Of a DNA stretch of 64,000 nucleotides, positions 51,431 through 63,600 are shown one piece after another. Positions within the stretch are counted from its first letter, which is position 1. The number at the start of each line of letters is the position of its first letter. Where the stretch lies: contig QANU01029220.1 of NCBI GenBank assembly GCA_003254905.1, positions 505,118-569,117 on the forward strand. The letters are read 5' to 3'. Below the pieces are notes generated by a model. It ran no database searches, was not told the origin of the DNA, and saw only the letters and a list, made by a program, of their open reading frames with translations. Both the position numbers and the translations under genes were made by a program. The stretch is from Nissolia schottii. Lineage: Eukaryota > Streptophyta > Magnoliopsida > Fabales > Fabaceae.

Positions 51431-52822
51431 TATAAATAGTGAAGGGAAGAGAATATCACACACAGAATTTCTACATGATTGATTCCTAAGAGTTAAAAAT
51501 TTACGTCCAGTTCTTCAAACACCTAGATCACTCTTCTTTCACAAGGCTTTCAAATACAAACATTAATTGAAAAACAAAACTCTCAAATGATCCTCACTGA
51601 AATTCTAAACACTTAAGAATAGAGATACACAAATATGATTTTTCTCAAAAATATCTCTATACTATGCATCTTTTACGCTTAAAGACTCAAACAAAATAAT
51701 GCTTCTCTCACAAAGAAATGAATCAGAACAAGAAGATTATATAGAAGATTTCAGAGTAGATAGGTTTTGAGAGGAGAAAAAGAATAAAGTAGTGCTTTAG
51801 ATTGTAGGCTTAATAGTAGCCTGTTTTTGCTCTTCTTTTTCTACCTTTTGAATGGTCACATCTTCCCTGTTTTTTATATGTTGAATTCACTCTGACCGTT
51901 GCAGGTTTGAATTTTTGGACGTTGCAGGAATTTGATGTGTTGTTTATCTCTTATTGGTTCGTACAAGTCCTTTTGTATCATATTATCCATGCATTCTTTT
52001 ATCCATTATACAAAAGCATTTCTTTGTACTATTTCACCAAAAAGGTGCTGTCACCTCACACTCCCTTTCTCTCTCCTAATGTCCTCTTTTGTATTCCAAA
52101 ATTCAACTTTGTCTTTTCTTCCTTTCACTTCTTTCAAAAATCTGACGTTCCTATTTTTCACTGCAGCACGTTTCCTTTATTTTTATTTCTTTATTCTTTA
52201 CTTTCCTTTGAGGAGAAAGTTTCTTTGTCAGCCTTGGTATGTACTTTGTTGCTGCTTATATTTCTTTTCAACGTTGGAAGTTTGCTGTTTCATTTCATTT
52301 TTCTTTCTTCAAAAAAAAATGATGCCTCCTTTTGGCAACCACAACACGTCTTCTTTCTCTCTCTTTCTTTTATTTCTTATTTCCTTTGAAACATTTCCTT
52401 GTCAGCCACATAGGGAATAGATATTTCTCTTCCCCATACTCACTTGTCTTTTCATGTCATTTCCATATGCTGACAGCTTGACTTTTTCTTCATAATTTAC
52501 GGATGGCTTCCCTGTTTCCCATTTCATTCTTTATTCAACATGTTGGACCAATTTTCTTGGGCTCCATCTGTTTCTAATTTTTTTTTGTTCTATTGGGTCG
52601 TAAGTCTTGGGCTTCAGCTGCTGCAATTTTATTTTTCGTTTGGGCCGAATATTGGATTTAAAGACCCATTTCTTTCTTATCTTTCCTTTTGCATAAAAAG
52701 CAGATTGGGCCTAAAATTTTGTAGGCCATAAAAAACTTGGACCTAAAACACTTTAACACACATATTTAAAAAGTTCATACAATGTTTGTCATCACATTTT
52801 AATTTTGCAAATTGAATCAACA
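51431..52822 (-). mobile_element. possible LTR of a Sirevirus/Copia-like retroelement
   Basis: Immediately 3' (minus strand) of a polypurine tract the sequence begins TGTTGATTC, a legal LTR start. Further in, a TATATAATCTTC-like box (about 51739-51729 on the minus strand) could be the U3 promoter. I cannot find the matching 5' LTR, and the left boundary is a guess. Open frames at 51907-52420 on the opposite strand are pyrimidine-rich artefacts. Confidence 0.35.
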
Positions 52823-52960
52823 ATCTCCCCCTTGATGACAAACATATATAAGATAATCAAGGTAAGTAAAAGTTTCATATATACCTTTTAGTGGCAAAGT
52901 ATCCCCCTTAATGTTGGCTCCCCCTGAATCTTGGCTTCTAATATGTATCCCTAACTTTGC
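52823..52960 (-). mobile_element. multiple polypurine tracts of a Sirevirus-like 3' end
   Basis: On the minus strand AAGGGGGAGATTG abuts the putative LTR, with two further tracts just upstream: AAGGGGGATAC (about 52911-52901) and CAGGGGGAGCC (about 52929-52919). Repeated AGGGGGAG-type tracts before the 3' LTR are a signature of Sireviruses. Confidence 0.55.
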
Positions 52961-53339
52961 ATGACTTCATCTCAATGATTTTGACAGAAGTGCATGTTTC
53001 AGGAATCATTTCTTTTATTTTCTAAGTATCGCTTGATTTCTTTTCTTAGAAATGCAAGAGGCTTAGATTTTATTTATGAATTTTTGGGATTTATCCCTTT
53101 CTTGATCTCTCCCTTTTTTATGAAAAAAGAAGGTACAAGATGGGTCTCACACACAAGTAGTTAGGCAAGAATTAAAGCATGTAGCATTCATGCAATAAGA
53201 TAGTACAAGTCCAATCAAAATTCAATCATCACACTTAACACATATTGACTTGGAAAATCTCCAATCCAATCATACATCCATGAACATTCAGAGTGTGTGA
53301 TTGTGAAAAATGTGAAATATTTGTGTGTGGAGTGCACAG

Positions 53340-53470
53340 AACAGAATAATACAAATAGATAACAGATCAGAATAATACAAATAGATACAAGATAAGCAGC
53401 AAGTTGAGCAGTTAGGAGACAAGTTGACACGTTAGGAGATAAGTTGGGCTAAGTTAGGATATAAGTTCAG
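53340..53470. repeat. short direct repeats
   Basis: CAGAATAATACAAATAGATA occurs twice (about 53343 and 53369), followed by three diverged GTTAGGAGA-AAGTTG units to about 53466. Low-complexity DNA inside the transposon-rich block. Confidence 0.7.
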
Positions 53471-53804
53471 AGACTAGCTTAAATTTACTATTTGTTGTGC
53501 TTGTTTATCCTCTTGTTCATCTTCCTTTGGTATTTTATCCTCCTTTTATCATCAAGGGATTAGTCAACCTGTGTACAAGACAAAAAAAAAAGAAGAATAC
53601 AAGCCATATAGCAGCAGTTTCCGAATAATAATTTACTAGTTAGTTCTGGACATTTAGAGATTATGCATTATTACAAACCAATGAGTAGTTAAGCAAGACT
53701 CGAGGGTCTTGGCAAAAACAAACAAAAACAACAAAAAAAAATTGTTCAGTCATAGTAGGAAAAATAAGTCAATCAGTTCCAACAGTTCCATCATTTCAAT
53801 ATAT

Positions 53805-54563
53805 TTAAAAATCCTCTGATGAGTCGTTAGAGGCAAGGGTGGTTTGGATCTGGGTTTGAAGACACTTCACTCTGGCTTTCCCATTCTTAAACACGTGGAT
53901 TGCATTCTTCCTCTCATCGGCTTGTCTTTGCGCCACCAAAGAGATAGTGTTTTGCAGACACATAATTTCTTTCAGGATTTGCAGCATGACGTGTTTGATG
54001 GATGGACCCCTAGAAGATTTTGATCTTGTCTTCCTCTTTAGTGAGGATCCAGAGGATCCGGTTGACATTGTCGCTGGTTCATGCATTTTCGCCTTCCCTT
54101 TCCCTTTGTCGTACATGTGCCGTGTCGTGTCTTCATTATGTTCTCCGTCCAAAGGTATTTCATAAAATTTAAACAGACAGGTTAACAACATAGCATAAGG
54201 AAGGGTTTGTGATTGAGAAGAGCAAGCTACAATGTGCCTATTGAAGAGATAGGGGAAGCTGATAGGAATTTCATTGATCAGGCAATATAAAACTACGACA
54301 TCCATCTTAGTAACTTTGTCAAAACTTCCTTGTCTCAGATGTATGACATGTGTAATAATGCGATGGAGTTGCCAGTTATCCTGATTTAAGGCAGGTGAAG
54401 TTAACTTTCTCCCAAAAAGCTTGGATCTGTCTTCAGTGAGGAGGGCGATGACCTTATCATAAGTGAATGGTAGTGTAGTGTCCCATTTTCGGTTGAGAAA
54501 TATTTCAGCACTATCGAAGGGAACATTGAATATTTGGGCAATAAGACGAAGGGAGATGGTCAC
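53805..54563 (-). CDS. putative plant transposon protein domain, 5'-truncated
   Basis: 252 codons without interruption. The sequence (RLIAQIFNVPFDSAEIF, HRIITHVIHLRQGSFDKVTKMDVVVLYCLINEIPISFPYLFNRHI) resembles the plant-specific putative plant transposon protein domain found with LTR retroelements in legumes. The C-terminal third is a basic Ser/Lys-rich linker (SLKRKTRSKSSRGPS) and a short coiled coil. The usual N-terminal part is missing; upstream of the first Met is a 29-base direct repeat, a sign of rearrangement. It probably belonged to the same retroelement as the polypurine tracts downstream. Expression is doubtful. Confidence 0.65.
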   Translation of the reverse strand: MTISLRLIAQIFNVPFDSAEIFLNRKWDTTLPFTYDKVIALLTEDRSKLFGRKLTSPALNQDNWQLHRIITHVIHLRQGSFDKVTKMDVVVLYCLINEIPISFPYLFNRHIVACSSQSQTLPYAMLLTCLFKFYEIPLDGEHNEDTTRHMYDKGKGKAKMHEPATMSTGSSGSSLKRKTRSKSSRGPSIKHVMLQILKEIMCLQNTISLVAQRQADERKNAIHVFKNGKARVKCLQTQIQTTLASNDSSEDF

Positions 54564-54637
54564 TAGGGTTATATTCGTGTCTTTGTGATTTACTAGGTGA
54601 GATTTACTAGGGTTATATTTGTGTCTTTGTGATTGTT
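54563..54637. repeat. direct repeat at the 5' break of the transposon frame
   Basis: An approximately 29-base unit beginning ACTAGGGTTATATT and ending TTTGTGATT occurs twice (about 54563-54591 and 54608-54636), differing at one base, exactly where the transposon-protein frame is truncated. Confidence 0.8.
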
Positions 54638-55989
54638 TGAATACTTGTTAATTGTTATGCCTTATATTCTATGTTTTTGTATGATAGTTGATTGTTTTGA
54701 GTGAAACCTTAATTTCCCATTTGAGATTCAATATCCGTGAGTGTGATACATTTTTGTACTGCTCATTATTTTGAATCTTAAAATCTAAATCAGACAATTT
54801 AGAAATAAACTTTTTCTTAATTTGGTTAATGTTTGTTTTTATATCTCAAATTATATGATTGATGAAATTTCTTCCTTTCTTTTGGTGCTTATACTTGATG
54901 AAATTTTGATCATTGCATTTCCTTTTGTTCTCTGGGTGCATACTTGGTCATGGTAAATGTTACCATGCTCAAGTCGTATACTTAGAGACCAATGAAAAAT
55001 GCTGCCAAAATTTTGTCAAGAATATAATTTGAGGTATAAGGATCAAACATTAATCAAATTTAGAAAGAAAAAAAAACTCTGAATGGGATAAGACCATACC
55101 TTATAAAGAGAGAGTTTAGAGGTGAGGAATTTAGAAATGATTATGAATCATTATAATTTTGGATATTTTATTTTGCTTGTTTTGGTTTTCATATATTTTT
55201 TTGTTTGTTTTAATGTTTAAGAATTTATAAAATAGTATTATGGAGTTTATAAATGTTGAGAGTACGGACATGGATGATGAAGTTGTTGGTGAAACTCTTG
55301 TTGGAGTGTTTGTGAGTAAAACTAGTGCGTTATCTAAGAAGGAACCCTCGAATGTCAGGAGGTTTTTTAAGAGAATGAAGAAATATAAGGATGGTTTTGA
55401 AAGAGTTGCATACAATTTCTCAATTGATTGAGTTTTAAATGAAGAGTTCAATATGCAAAGTAATGAAGAAGAAGAATGAAGTTGTTCTATTTATTTATTA
55501 CAATTAGTTTTTAGGCTTTTTAAGAAGAAGGAAAAAATAGTAATAATTAACAATTATGTGTTTTATTTGACAAATTGAAATTTTGTGACCATCTTAGACA
55601 ATTTCTAGGACCAGTCTATTATAAAAAAAAATAGGAATCAATCATTCAAGAAAAATAAATAAGAGTGGGGTCAAACCCATGAGCTTTTTTGGTCTTGTTG
55701 GCCCATGCATCAGCATGACACTTTTTCCTCCAACCCCTTTCTCTCTTGGGTAGTTAAGGATGCAATAACAGAGAGTCGTAGACAAATGTAGGCGGAGCAG
55801 TGACTTGATGGGGTTGTGGAAGTATAGTGGTCGCAAGATTGCCAAAACGAAGTAAACATAGATGATGCAGTTAGGTGGGCGTAAAAGGAGTTGGGAAAGA
55901 GGAAACCAAAGGGGTTGAGATAGGGGAAGAAAGAATGTAATGATAATTTCTTTGATGTGCTTAACTACACTTCTAAAAGTACATGTGTA
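54638..55989. other. AT-rich stretch in transposon-rich block
   Basis: No recognised gene. A plus-strand 63-codon frame (55240-55431, ending ERVAYNFSID) has no family I know. The remainder is low-complexity. Confidence 0.4.
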
Positions 55990-57385
55990 ATCTCGTAAGC
56001 AATGAAAGCTCCATCATGGATTTTCCTTCCACCACAAATGCATATTGTTTTTTCCCAACAAGATGATGACCCTCCTTGTTCTAGTTGCTAAGATCTTGGA
56101 AATAGCTTTATACAAGTTTTCTAGTTCCCACCATACTGATAGGTTTGAATTCTTCAATTTCTGTTGTTCCATCCACCTTAGAGATTATTGCTACCCAAGA
56201 CATATTAGATTCGTGTAGCAGAACCCAATGCTTAAAGAAATTCATCACAATGGCACAAAACTCTTAATTTCACCCCACATTTTTTTTATGAAGTTAAATT
56301 TTCCTGGATCACAAGACTAGATTACAACTTTAATCTCTTCAAGTGCTGGTAAGACTTCTACATTATTTGTAGTGTCCCAATAAACACAATCGATTATCAC
56401 GAACAAGTTTCACCATAGCTGACTGCTTGGGACTGAATATTAGGGGCCCAAAATGATCTCTTAATTGAAGTTAACTAATGAGCCAAGGGACGTTGTCTGA
56501 ATTGAGCCCAATGGTGTCCCTTTGAAGGCCAACGTGGATGACATTCTCATAGCCCATTATGCTTAGGGAACAAGTTGGGTCAACATAGGGAACTATCCAG
56601 GTACGTGGACAGGTGGCTTTGGGATGACACAAACACCTCATGGAAAGAATCTCTCCTAACGAGGTCCCCAAGAAGGCTCGTTGGACGAATCGGTCACTGT
56701 AGCGACATACGGACGCCGCACCCTAGGATAACTTAGGTTAGGGAGAGGAAAAACTATTTGTTGGTATCATTTAAGAACTAGTCCCACTGCTAACCAAAAG
56801 TCACTTTAACCTTAGGCATAGAAAAAATCTACGGTCTGACGTTGCTATTGATCAACAAGGAAAAGTGCAAAGCACCCCATGCAACGTCAGCAGTGAGTGG
56901 TCACCATTACTCCAAGCTGGATAGGTTTGAGAGGGAAAATATGGAGGGAAAAAGAGAATAAAAAGAGGATGAAGTAAATGAGAAAGGGACAGGCATATAG
57001 ATGGAAGATAGGGAGGGAAGGGATACACCCAACTCTAAAGAAATCATCACCTCATCCTCTAAAATCAGCTTCAGACATGGAAAGACCAGAAAAGAGAGAG
57101 AATCCAAACAGACCTAGAGCACTCGAGAGATGTCAGAGCGTCCAATAGAGCTACGGTGACAGGCTCTTCAAATCATCCTCTGGAGAATCTTCGTGGTGGT
57201 GTTTTACGTTCACCACTCGTGTCCATGGATCAACATAGTTCCATCCTCTTTTATCATTCTTCACATTTTTCTCTAGGTTTACGAACCTAACTTTTGGTTT
57301 GAAACACTGATTTACCAATGCCCAACCCCTAACATTCCAACTCACTACTTTCATTGGGTTACCCAATACAGTAGACACTCCTGAT
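55990..57385 (-). mobile_element. decayed LINE (L1-type non-LTR retrotransposon) remnant
   Basis: On the minus strand, first an endonuclease-domain start PMKVVSWNVRGW (about 57354-57318), the hallmark beginning of plant LINE ORF2. Then, about 1 kb on, reverse-transcriptase phrases in shifting frames: a PGKFNFIKKMWGEIK block (about 56310), VAIISKVDGTTEIEEFKPIS (about 56200-56140), YKAISKILATRT (about 56110-56080) and GGRKIHDGAFIAYEITH (about 56030-55990). Stops and frameshifts interrupt it. The part between (56450-57120) does not look like LINE coding and may be a nested insertion. No poly-A tail or target duplication identified. Confidence 0.68.
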
Positions 57386-58430
57386 AATTTTTTCTCATGG
57401 ACTTGTCTCTTCTTTTTCGTTGTATTCTAGAGTGTAGCTTCTCCCTTTTATTTTTTTTGGACATCTCTTTCACGATTTTTCCTTTCTAAGATTGCCATTA
57501 TGCATCCATCATCATTTGTTTCCATGCTCACCTGCTTACATATCATCCAAGAATGCTATGCATCTTTGCTATTTCATTTTTTGAAGATAGATATATTTTT
57601 AGGTTAGACACATTATATGTCCTTTAGATGAGTCAAAAACACAGTTCTTTTAATTTATCCATTGACACAAAATTAAAGGAGATGCCACATGAGCTATTAG
57701 CTCTGGACGTGCTCTGCATCTTTGCTTGCGTGGTCCCTAGTAGCATTTCGCCAAATCCTTTTTATTTCTTGAATGCTTTTGGAATTTCATGCAGATATAT
57801 ATACATTTTTTTTATACTCAAAAGAGGCTCTGTTACTATACTAATCTTATTTTGAAAACTTCTCAAGCGATTAAACAAGTTTCACTTGAGATTACAATTT
57901 CTTCTGGGGATTCACCAACTTGAGGTCAGATTGAACATATTTGGTGAGTCATACATGACCATATGAGACCCATCTAATCTAACTGGAGGTACGTGCATTC
58001 CATTTGAAATGCTTCTATACCTGAATCACAAACAGATAATATGAAAAAATTAACAGAAAAAATAGAGCTATCATCTAACAATGTTTTGGGAATAGATCTT
58101 TCCAATTGAGTTTTTTTTTTTTTTTGTCAATAGAAGTTAAGAGTGATATCTCACTGTTAATTAAGCAAATAGAATCCATACATAATATAAACCAATGTTT
58201 CATTTTTTCATACTTAAGCGCACTTAATAGGCACAAGGAGGGATGCATATATTGCATTGCGGGGGCACTTGTCCCCATTTTTTCACTAAAATATGAGTAT
58301 ACTGAGATTTTTGTCCCCCATTAAATAATCAATCTTATCCCACTAGTTAATTAATCTCACCCTCACAATACAATAAAAAAAATATTAAAAGGAATAAACT
58401 TTTTTTGAATTTTTTTAATGCACTCATTAC
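57386..58430. other. intergenic, probable transposon flank
   Basis: AT-rich. GGGGGCACTTGTCCCC (58260-58275) is a notable palindrome-like motif just upstream of the hAT remnant and may be part of that element. Confidence 0.35.
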
Positions 58431-58434
58431 ACCA

Positions 58435-58569
58435 TTATTAGTTTTGATCTTATCGATAGCAATTGCATTAGTTGAAAGAACTTTATCTTTTATAAATATT
58501 ATAAAGAATCGGCTTCGTGATGACATGAAAGATGAACGATTGAATAATTATTTAATAACATGTATATAA
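58435..58569 (+). pseudogene. hAT transposase C-terminal dimerisation domain remnant
   Basis: An uninterrupted 43-codon stretch reads like the hAT dimerisation signature: L-x-L-S-I-A-I-A-L-V-E-R-T-L-S followed by NIIKNRLRDDMKDERLNNYL, ending in a TAA. The usual form has A at the V of LVER and F-S after R. Upstream transposase domains are not recognisable, so this is only the 3' tail of a dead element. Confidence 0.7.
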
Positions 58570-60616
58570 AATGAGATATTTAATGATATTAATAATAAAA
58601 AGATCTTTCATCGCTTTCAAAATATGAAAATGAAAAAAAACAATTATAAATTAACTTTTGATATTTTGGATTAATATTTTTTATGTCTAAACGTAATTAT
58701 GTAAAATAAATATATTATACTTTTATAATTTCGTCCTTAGATCCTAAATATTTTGGATCTATCACCTAATAGATAAACTATATATGGCTATACTAAGGTG
58801 GCATGACAATAAGAAGTAAGGCATTCATCTAGCAAACAATTTTTTTTCCCTTTAATTAAAGTGTGTTTAGAAAAATCGTAAAATTAAATTTATTTTAATA
58901 ATTACTTATTTTAACAATAGATTTTTTTATATAATTGATTATACAAAAATTAATTTATATTTAAATACTTTAAAAAGTAATTTTAAGATAATATGTTTTG
59001 TTTAGAATGTATGGAAAAAATTATTTTTATATGATAAATTATTAAAAAAGATATAAAATAATTATTTATATTATAGTATTTGATAGTTAGGGTTAATCTG
59101 GTAAAATTATGATAAAAATATTTTTTTAATAAAAAAAGCAAACAACTTTCTTGCATAATTATGTCCAAAATGTTGCTTTATATTTTTTTAAAAATAAAAT
59201 AGATTTTTTGAATATAAAATAACTTTAATTTTTTTCGAATCTTACCCGAACATGTTAGATTATTCACAAACAGTTTTTTATGAGGAAAAAAAAAAGCCTT
59301 TTGTATTAATTCCCAATTCCCAGTCATGCTCAAAGTTGTTTCACCAAAATCCTTCTTACTTGAAGAAAATCTTTTTTCTAATATTTAAAAGTTGTGTTTT
59401 TTTTCTTTCACGCCATTACGAGTGAGACTGATTAATCCAGCTCACTGTATTGTAATTAACCCTCCCAACATTTCAAACACGAAATCCTTTAAAAAGGAGT
59501 CAAGCTTACTTACCTCATGACCATCCTTGTATCATTTAAAAGTTATTCTTTGAAAATAAGCTTACAACTAAAATGTGGGCATTATTTATATGAAAAGTTT
59601 TTTGCATCATACTAACAATATTATGTTTTTATCAAATTAACCTAACCACCAAGTGTTATATATTATAAATAATTATTTCATACACATTTTAGTAATTTTA
59701 TCATATAAGTAATTTTTTTATATAATTCAAACAAAATAGATCATCTTAAAATTTATTTTCACCTAAAATATTTAAACATAAATTAATTATCACATAATTA
59801 ATTATATAAAAAATTCAGTTGTTATAATAAGAGTTTAGTCATTATGCACTAATATTGTAAAGTTTTTTTTTAATGTGATCCAATTAAATTATTATATATA
59901 TAATGTTTTAAATAGTAGATGAGAAAATCAACTATTTTTATTGATGTGATAATATTTTTTAATGGATAACAATGTAATCTTTTTTTTTACATGTCAATAC
60001 CTAACAATTAATCCATTTGTTCCTCAATATTAGTATCTTTTAAAAAATTAAATTATTCTATATTATTAGTTCGTTTAGCTTTCAATGTAGAATTAATAAC
60101 TATAAATTAACTTTATCCTTAATGAGGAGAGACTTAGTGAGAAGATGAATAATTAATAGAGAAATAAAAATATAAAAAAATAATTTAATAAATTAGCCTT
60201 ATTTTCTAATAAAATTCAGATAATTTAATGAATTTTTAATTATTGAGCATTAACCCACTAATATTGAGAAATGAAGGAAATGAACTATTATAATAAATAA
60301 TTATTAAAATAAATTTAATTTTCAGCTTTTTAAATCACACGAAGTTGAGAGTTTGGTTATAATGTTATTCGTATACGCGGGATTACCTGGCGTGAATCGA
60401 GGCGAAGGGACAGAGAAGACAAGGAAAACAAAATAATTAAAAAGGAAAAAAGAAAAAAAAAAAAAGGAGTGATCTTTTTTCCTTTCTTTTGTTTTGTTTT
60501 TGCTGCAAGTATTTTGAAAATTGTAATCGTAAATCGTACATCCTCGTTGAAAACGTGAAGGATCATACAAATAAATAGATAGATTATAGAGAAAATCAAA
60601 GCACCATCTTCAGAAA
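58570..60616. other. very AT-rich intergenic DNA and membralin promoter
   Basis: Long A/T runs. A decayed relative of the 21.5-kb MITE lies at about 59840-59990 (TTATGCACTAATATTGTAAA). The last 60 bases before 60617 are the likely leader of the membralin gene. No other gene is seen. Confidence 0.5.
59840..59990. mobile_element. decayed MITE, family of 21463-21626
   Basis: TTATGCACTAATATTGTAAAG resembles the terminal repeat of the 21.5-kb element, and ATGGATAACAATGTAATC near 59960 may be the inverted partner. Strongly diverged. Confidence 0.4.
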
Positions 60617-63600
60617 ATGGATCCGGAGCAGACCTTCATCCGAGTGCAAGAGAGGTTCTCGCAGATGTTGACGCCGAAACTCAGAGTTGCTTTGGAGTAC
60701 TTGTACCTAGTCATTGCCATCACCTTGTTCTGTATTCTCGTTGTTATGCACGCCAATTACGTTCAGCAGGTATCGTCATATTCCTCTTTTGCTTCTCAAT
60801 TCTGAACTTCATGTTCTCTTTTAGGGCTTTTAGATTTTAATTTCTGAATTTCTGATTGAATTTTCTACTGTCGGTTTTTTCTTTTTTTAATTTTTGAATC
60901 TTTAGAGTGAGTTAATTACTGATAGGGTTTGAATGCTTTGATTATGCCTCAAATTAAATGTGTAATCGTGAAGTTGAATCGGAATAGGCGAAGGAAGTGA
61001 AATGAAACCGAAATTCTGTTTGTATGAGTTTTGGAAAGTGGAGCTAGATTACTTACTTAGGTTTTTATGTTTGTTTCAAATCGTTTGAGTGTCAAGTAGT
61101 GAGGTATTCTTGGCTGCTGCTTGTTTTGTGGAAGAATGTTGGGAATTGAGTTATTCATTAGGTGATGCATTTGGTATACGAGACAATCAGTATGTGATAG
61201 AGCATATTGGGGGGTTCTTTGAACTAGACTGCTGCGGATTCTGTTAATTGGAAAGCTAGATGAGGCACAGTTCATCAATTTTTTTAACATGGAGTCATGG
61301 ATTTTGCTTTTCTGCTAACACCAAGGGTTATGGTGATTGGTGAATTTCTTTTTGGTGAAGTAAATTAAGACTGTTGTCAACAAAGAAGTTTCCTGTGTTA
61401 GGGTACCGAGGAAAAGTTAATAGTACTATTTAAATAGAAAGATATCTGAAATTAGCTGCTCTTCTAACTGCAACTTAATTCCTAGTCTGTGGTGCATCGA
61501 GCCTGTTGCCCTGTTGGATTGTCACATTGAATCTGAGCTTGAAAGAAAAATCTGTATTTAGCACAACTGGTTCAGAAACATATTCAATCCAACCGTGAAA
61601 AACACAACCACCAAAGTCAAATATTTTAGTAGAATTGATTTTGAAAGAGTTGATGTTGAAAGAATGGTTTTAAAACAATTGATATCTTTCTTGTTCTTAT
61701 CCTCATTCATGATCTTTCTTCAACTCCTTGCTATTATATCTATGGGTTTGCATTTGTATTTCTGCATTTTACATGTCCAAATTACATTAAATGATTATTT
61801 GCTATACTTAACCATGAGGTCAGAAAACTATTTGTTTGTTGTTGACCTATGTCTAGGGTTTTACTGTTTGGTAACCCGAGAATGAAGGTAGTTCCAGTTC
61901 ATTTCATTATTAGTCACTGTTTTCTGCTTGATTTATTACCCACTTCAATTTTGCTTTATTATTGGTTCATGTTTCCTCACAAGTCTATTCTTCTCTATGT
62001 GAAGCCTGGTTGTTCAAGTGAGCTATCTAAAGTTGACACAACAGAAGCCCAACTTATTATGATTAAGGTATATATTGCCTTCTATTCGTTAGATGCACAT
62101 TCTAATTTGTGATTTTAACAGTTTTTCTCCATGAATCAAACTGTGATTTGATAATATCTGTTATGTTATAAGAAATTGAATATCTAAGTGATTAAGTCTT
62201 TCTTGCAGATTCTTTTATTTTTGTTTAAATATATATTGTTTCATATGAAAGTTTGTTCTAGCCACTTTACTGGATCTTTGCTTTAGATAGCTCCAATAGC
62301 CTACTTTAAGGTTTAGCTCATGTTTGGGTGATAATCTATGTTGCTTTTGTTGCCTTCCTGCATATATGACTCGCTTTAAATCGTTGTTGTAGATTACCGT
62401 TGCTGGCTTCTGGTCTCATAATGATTCTGTATCGAACAAAATAGGTCCTCCTGTAACAGAAATTGCAAAAGATAAAATAGAGGTTTCTGATGTCAATGGA
62501 GATGCATTGACATATTTGGCTTCAAAGTTTTGGTGGAATTGGATTGGTTCAGGTTCTAGGAGGGGAAAATTGGTGTTCAAGTTTTGGAAGACGGATACTG
62601 AACATCAAGCTGAAACCTCGACAAGTAGCCAAAACTCTTGGCCTGTGGTTGAAGATGCTGTCATCAAAATTGATAAAGAGGAGCCAAGAAATAGTTTTAC
62701 TTTATCAGCCAAAGAGGCCTTAAAAGCAGCTATTATGCATTTTGGTAGAAAATGGTATAGGCGTATCTCATTCATTTGGAGACACACAGTGCAGATGTTT
62801 GGAAATTTACAGAAGCTGTGGGTAAGTAGAAATATAGTATAATTCATTATTGCCGCTCCAAGACAGCATTATAAAAGTGAGTAAATGATCAAATTTACTC
62901 AATTTTGCTAAACTTTAAATTTTCAAGTGCAGAATATTACTGGTATTCATCTAAATCTTGATATTCCCAAATGGATGCATATGCTTCATCTGGACAAGCT
63001 TAACACTAATGCAGGTAATTACAACAGTTTGCCTTAAGTTTAAACTAGAATGCATGCAAATGAAACTTTTAAATGCTGAAATATTTTAAAATCTGTATTG
63101 CATACTTTTTTTATGTGAAAGGAAACAAAGAACTGCAGTGATTGGGTTTCCTTTCAATTCTTCATTAACTGTGCATGTATTTGTTTTCACTAATATCTTG
63201 TGGGTTTTGAATAACTGTTATTATTCCCTAATCAGTAGAGAAAGTGATTAAAAAGTTATTCAAGGGTACATATTTTATCTAACGATAGAGCTGAGACGTC
63301 TTGAGTGGTGTCATAATTCCTTAAAATCTTGTCACAAACTTGTGTTGGCTTTGACTAGTTCACTTCTGAGTGACCTGCATGTAGATGACCTTTCACGCTT
63401 ATGGTTTTCCTCACTTGGTAAAAATACAAGTTGATAATGGTTGCATAGCATAAAAATGGGTTCTTTCCAAGCTGAATTCTTGGATTTTTGTGGTCTATTT
63501 GCATTAGCAATAATTATGAAACATTAAAGGTTGCATGAAGCTTTATTGTCCTTTAGTTAGAAACATAAGAAGTATAAAACATTTTAGATAATCAGTTTTG

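Noticed and set aside
51907..52420. Two overlapping plus frames of about 160 codons
   Set aside because: Phe/Leu/Ser-rich translations of a pyrimidine-rich tract lying in the putative LTR; two frames open at once indicates composition.
55240..55431. 63-codon plus frame ending in FERVAYNFSID
   Set aside because: Plausible composition but no recognised family, no neighbouring exons and a location in transposon debris.
57151..57378. 75-codon minus frame as an independent gene
   Set aside because: Its start is the LINE endonuclease motif; the rest is decayed.
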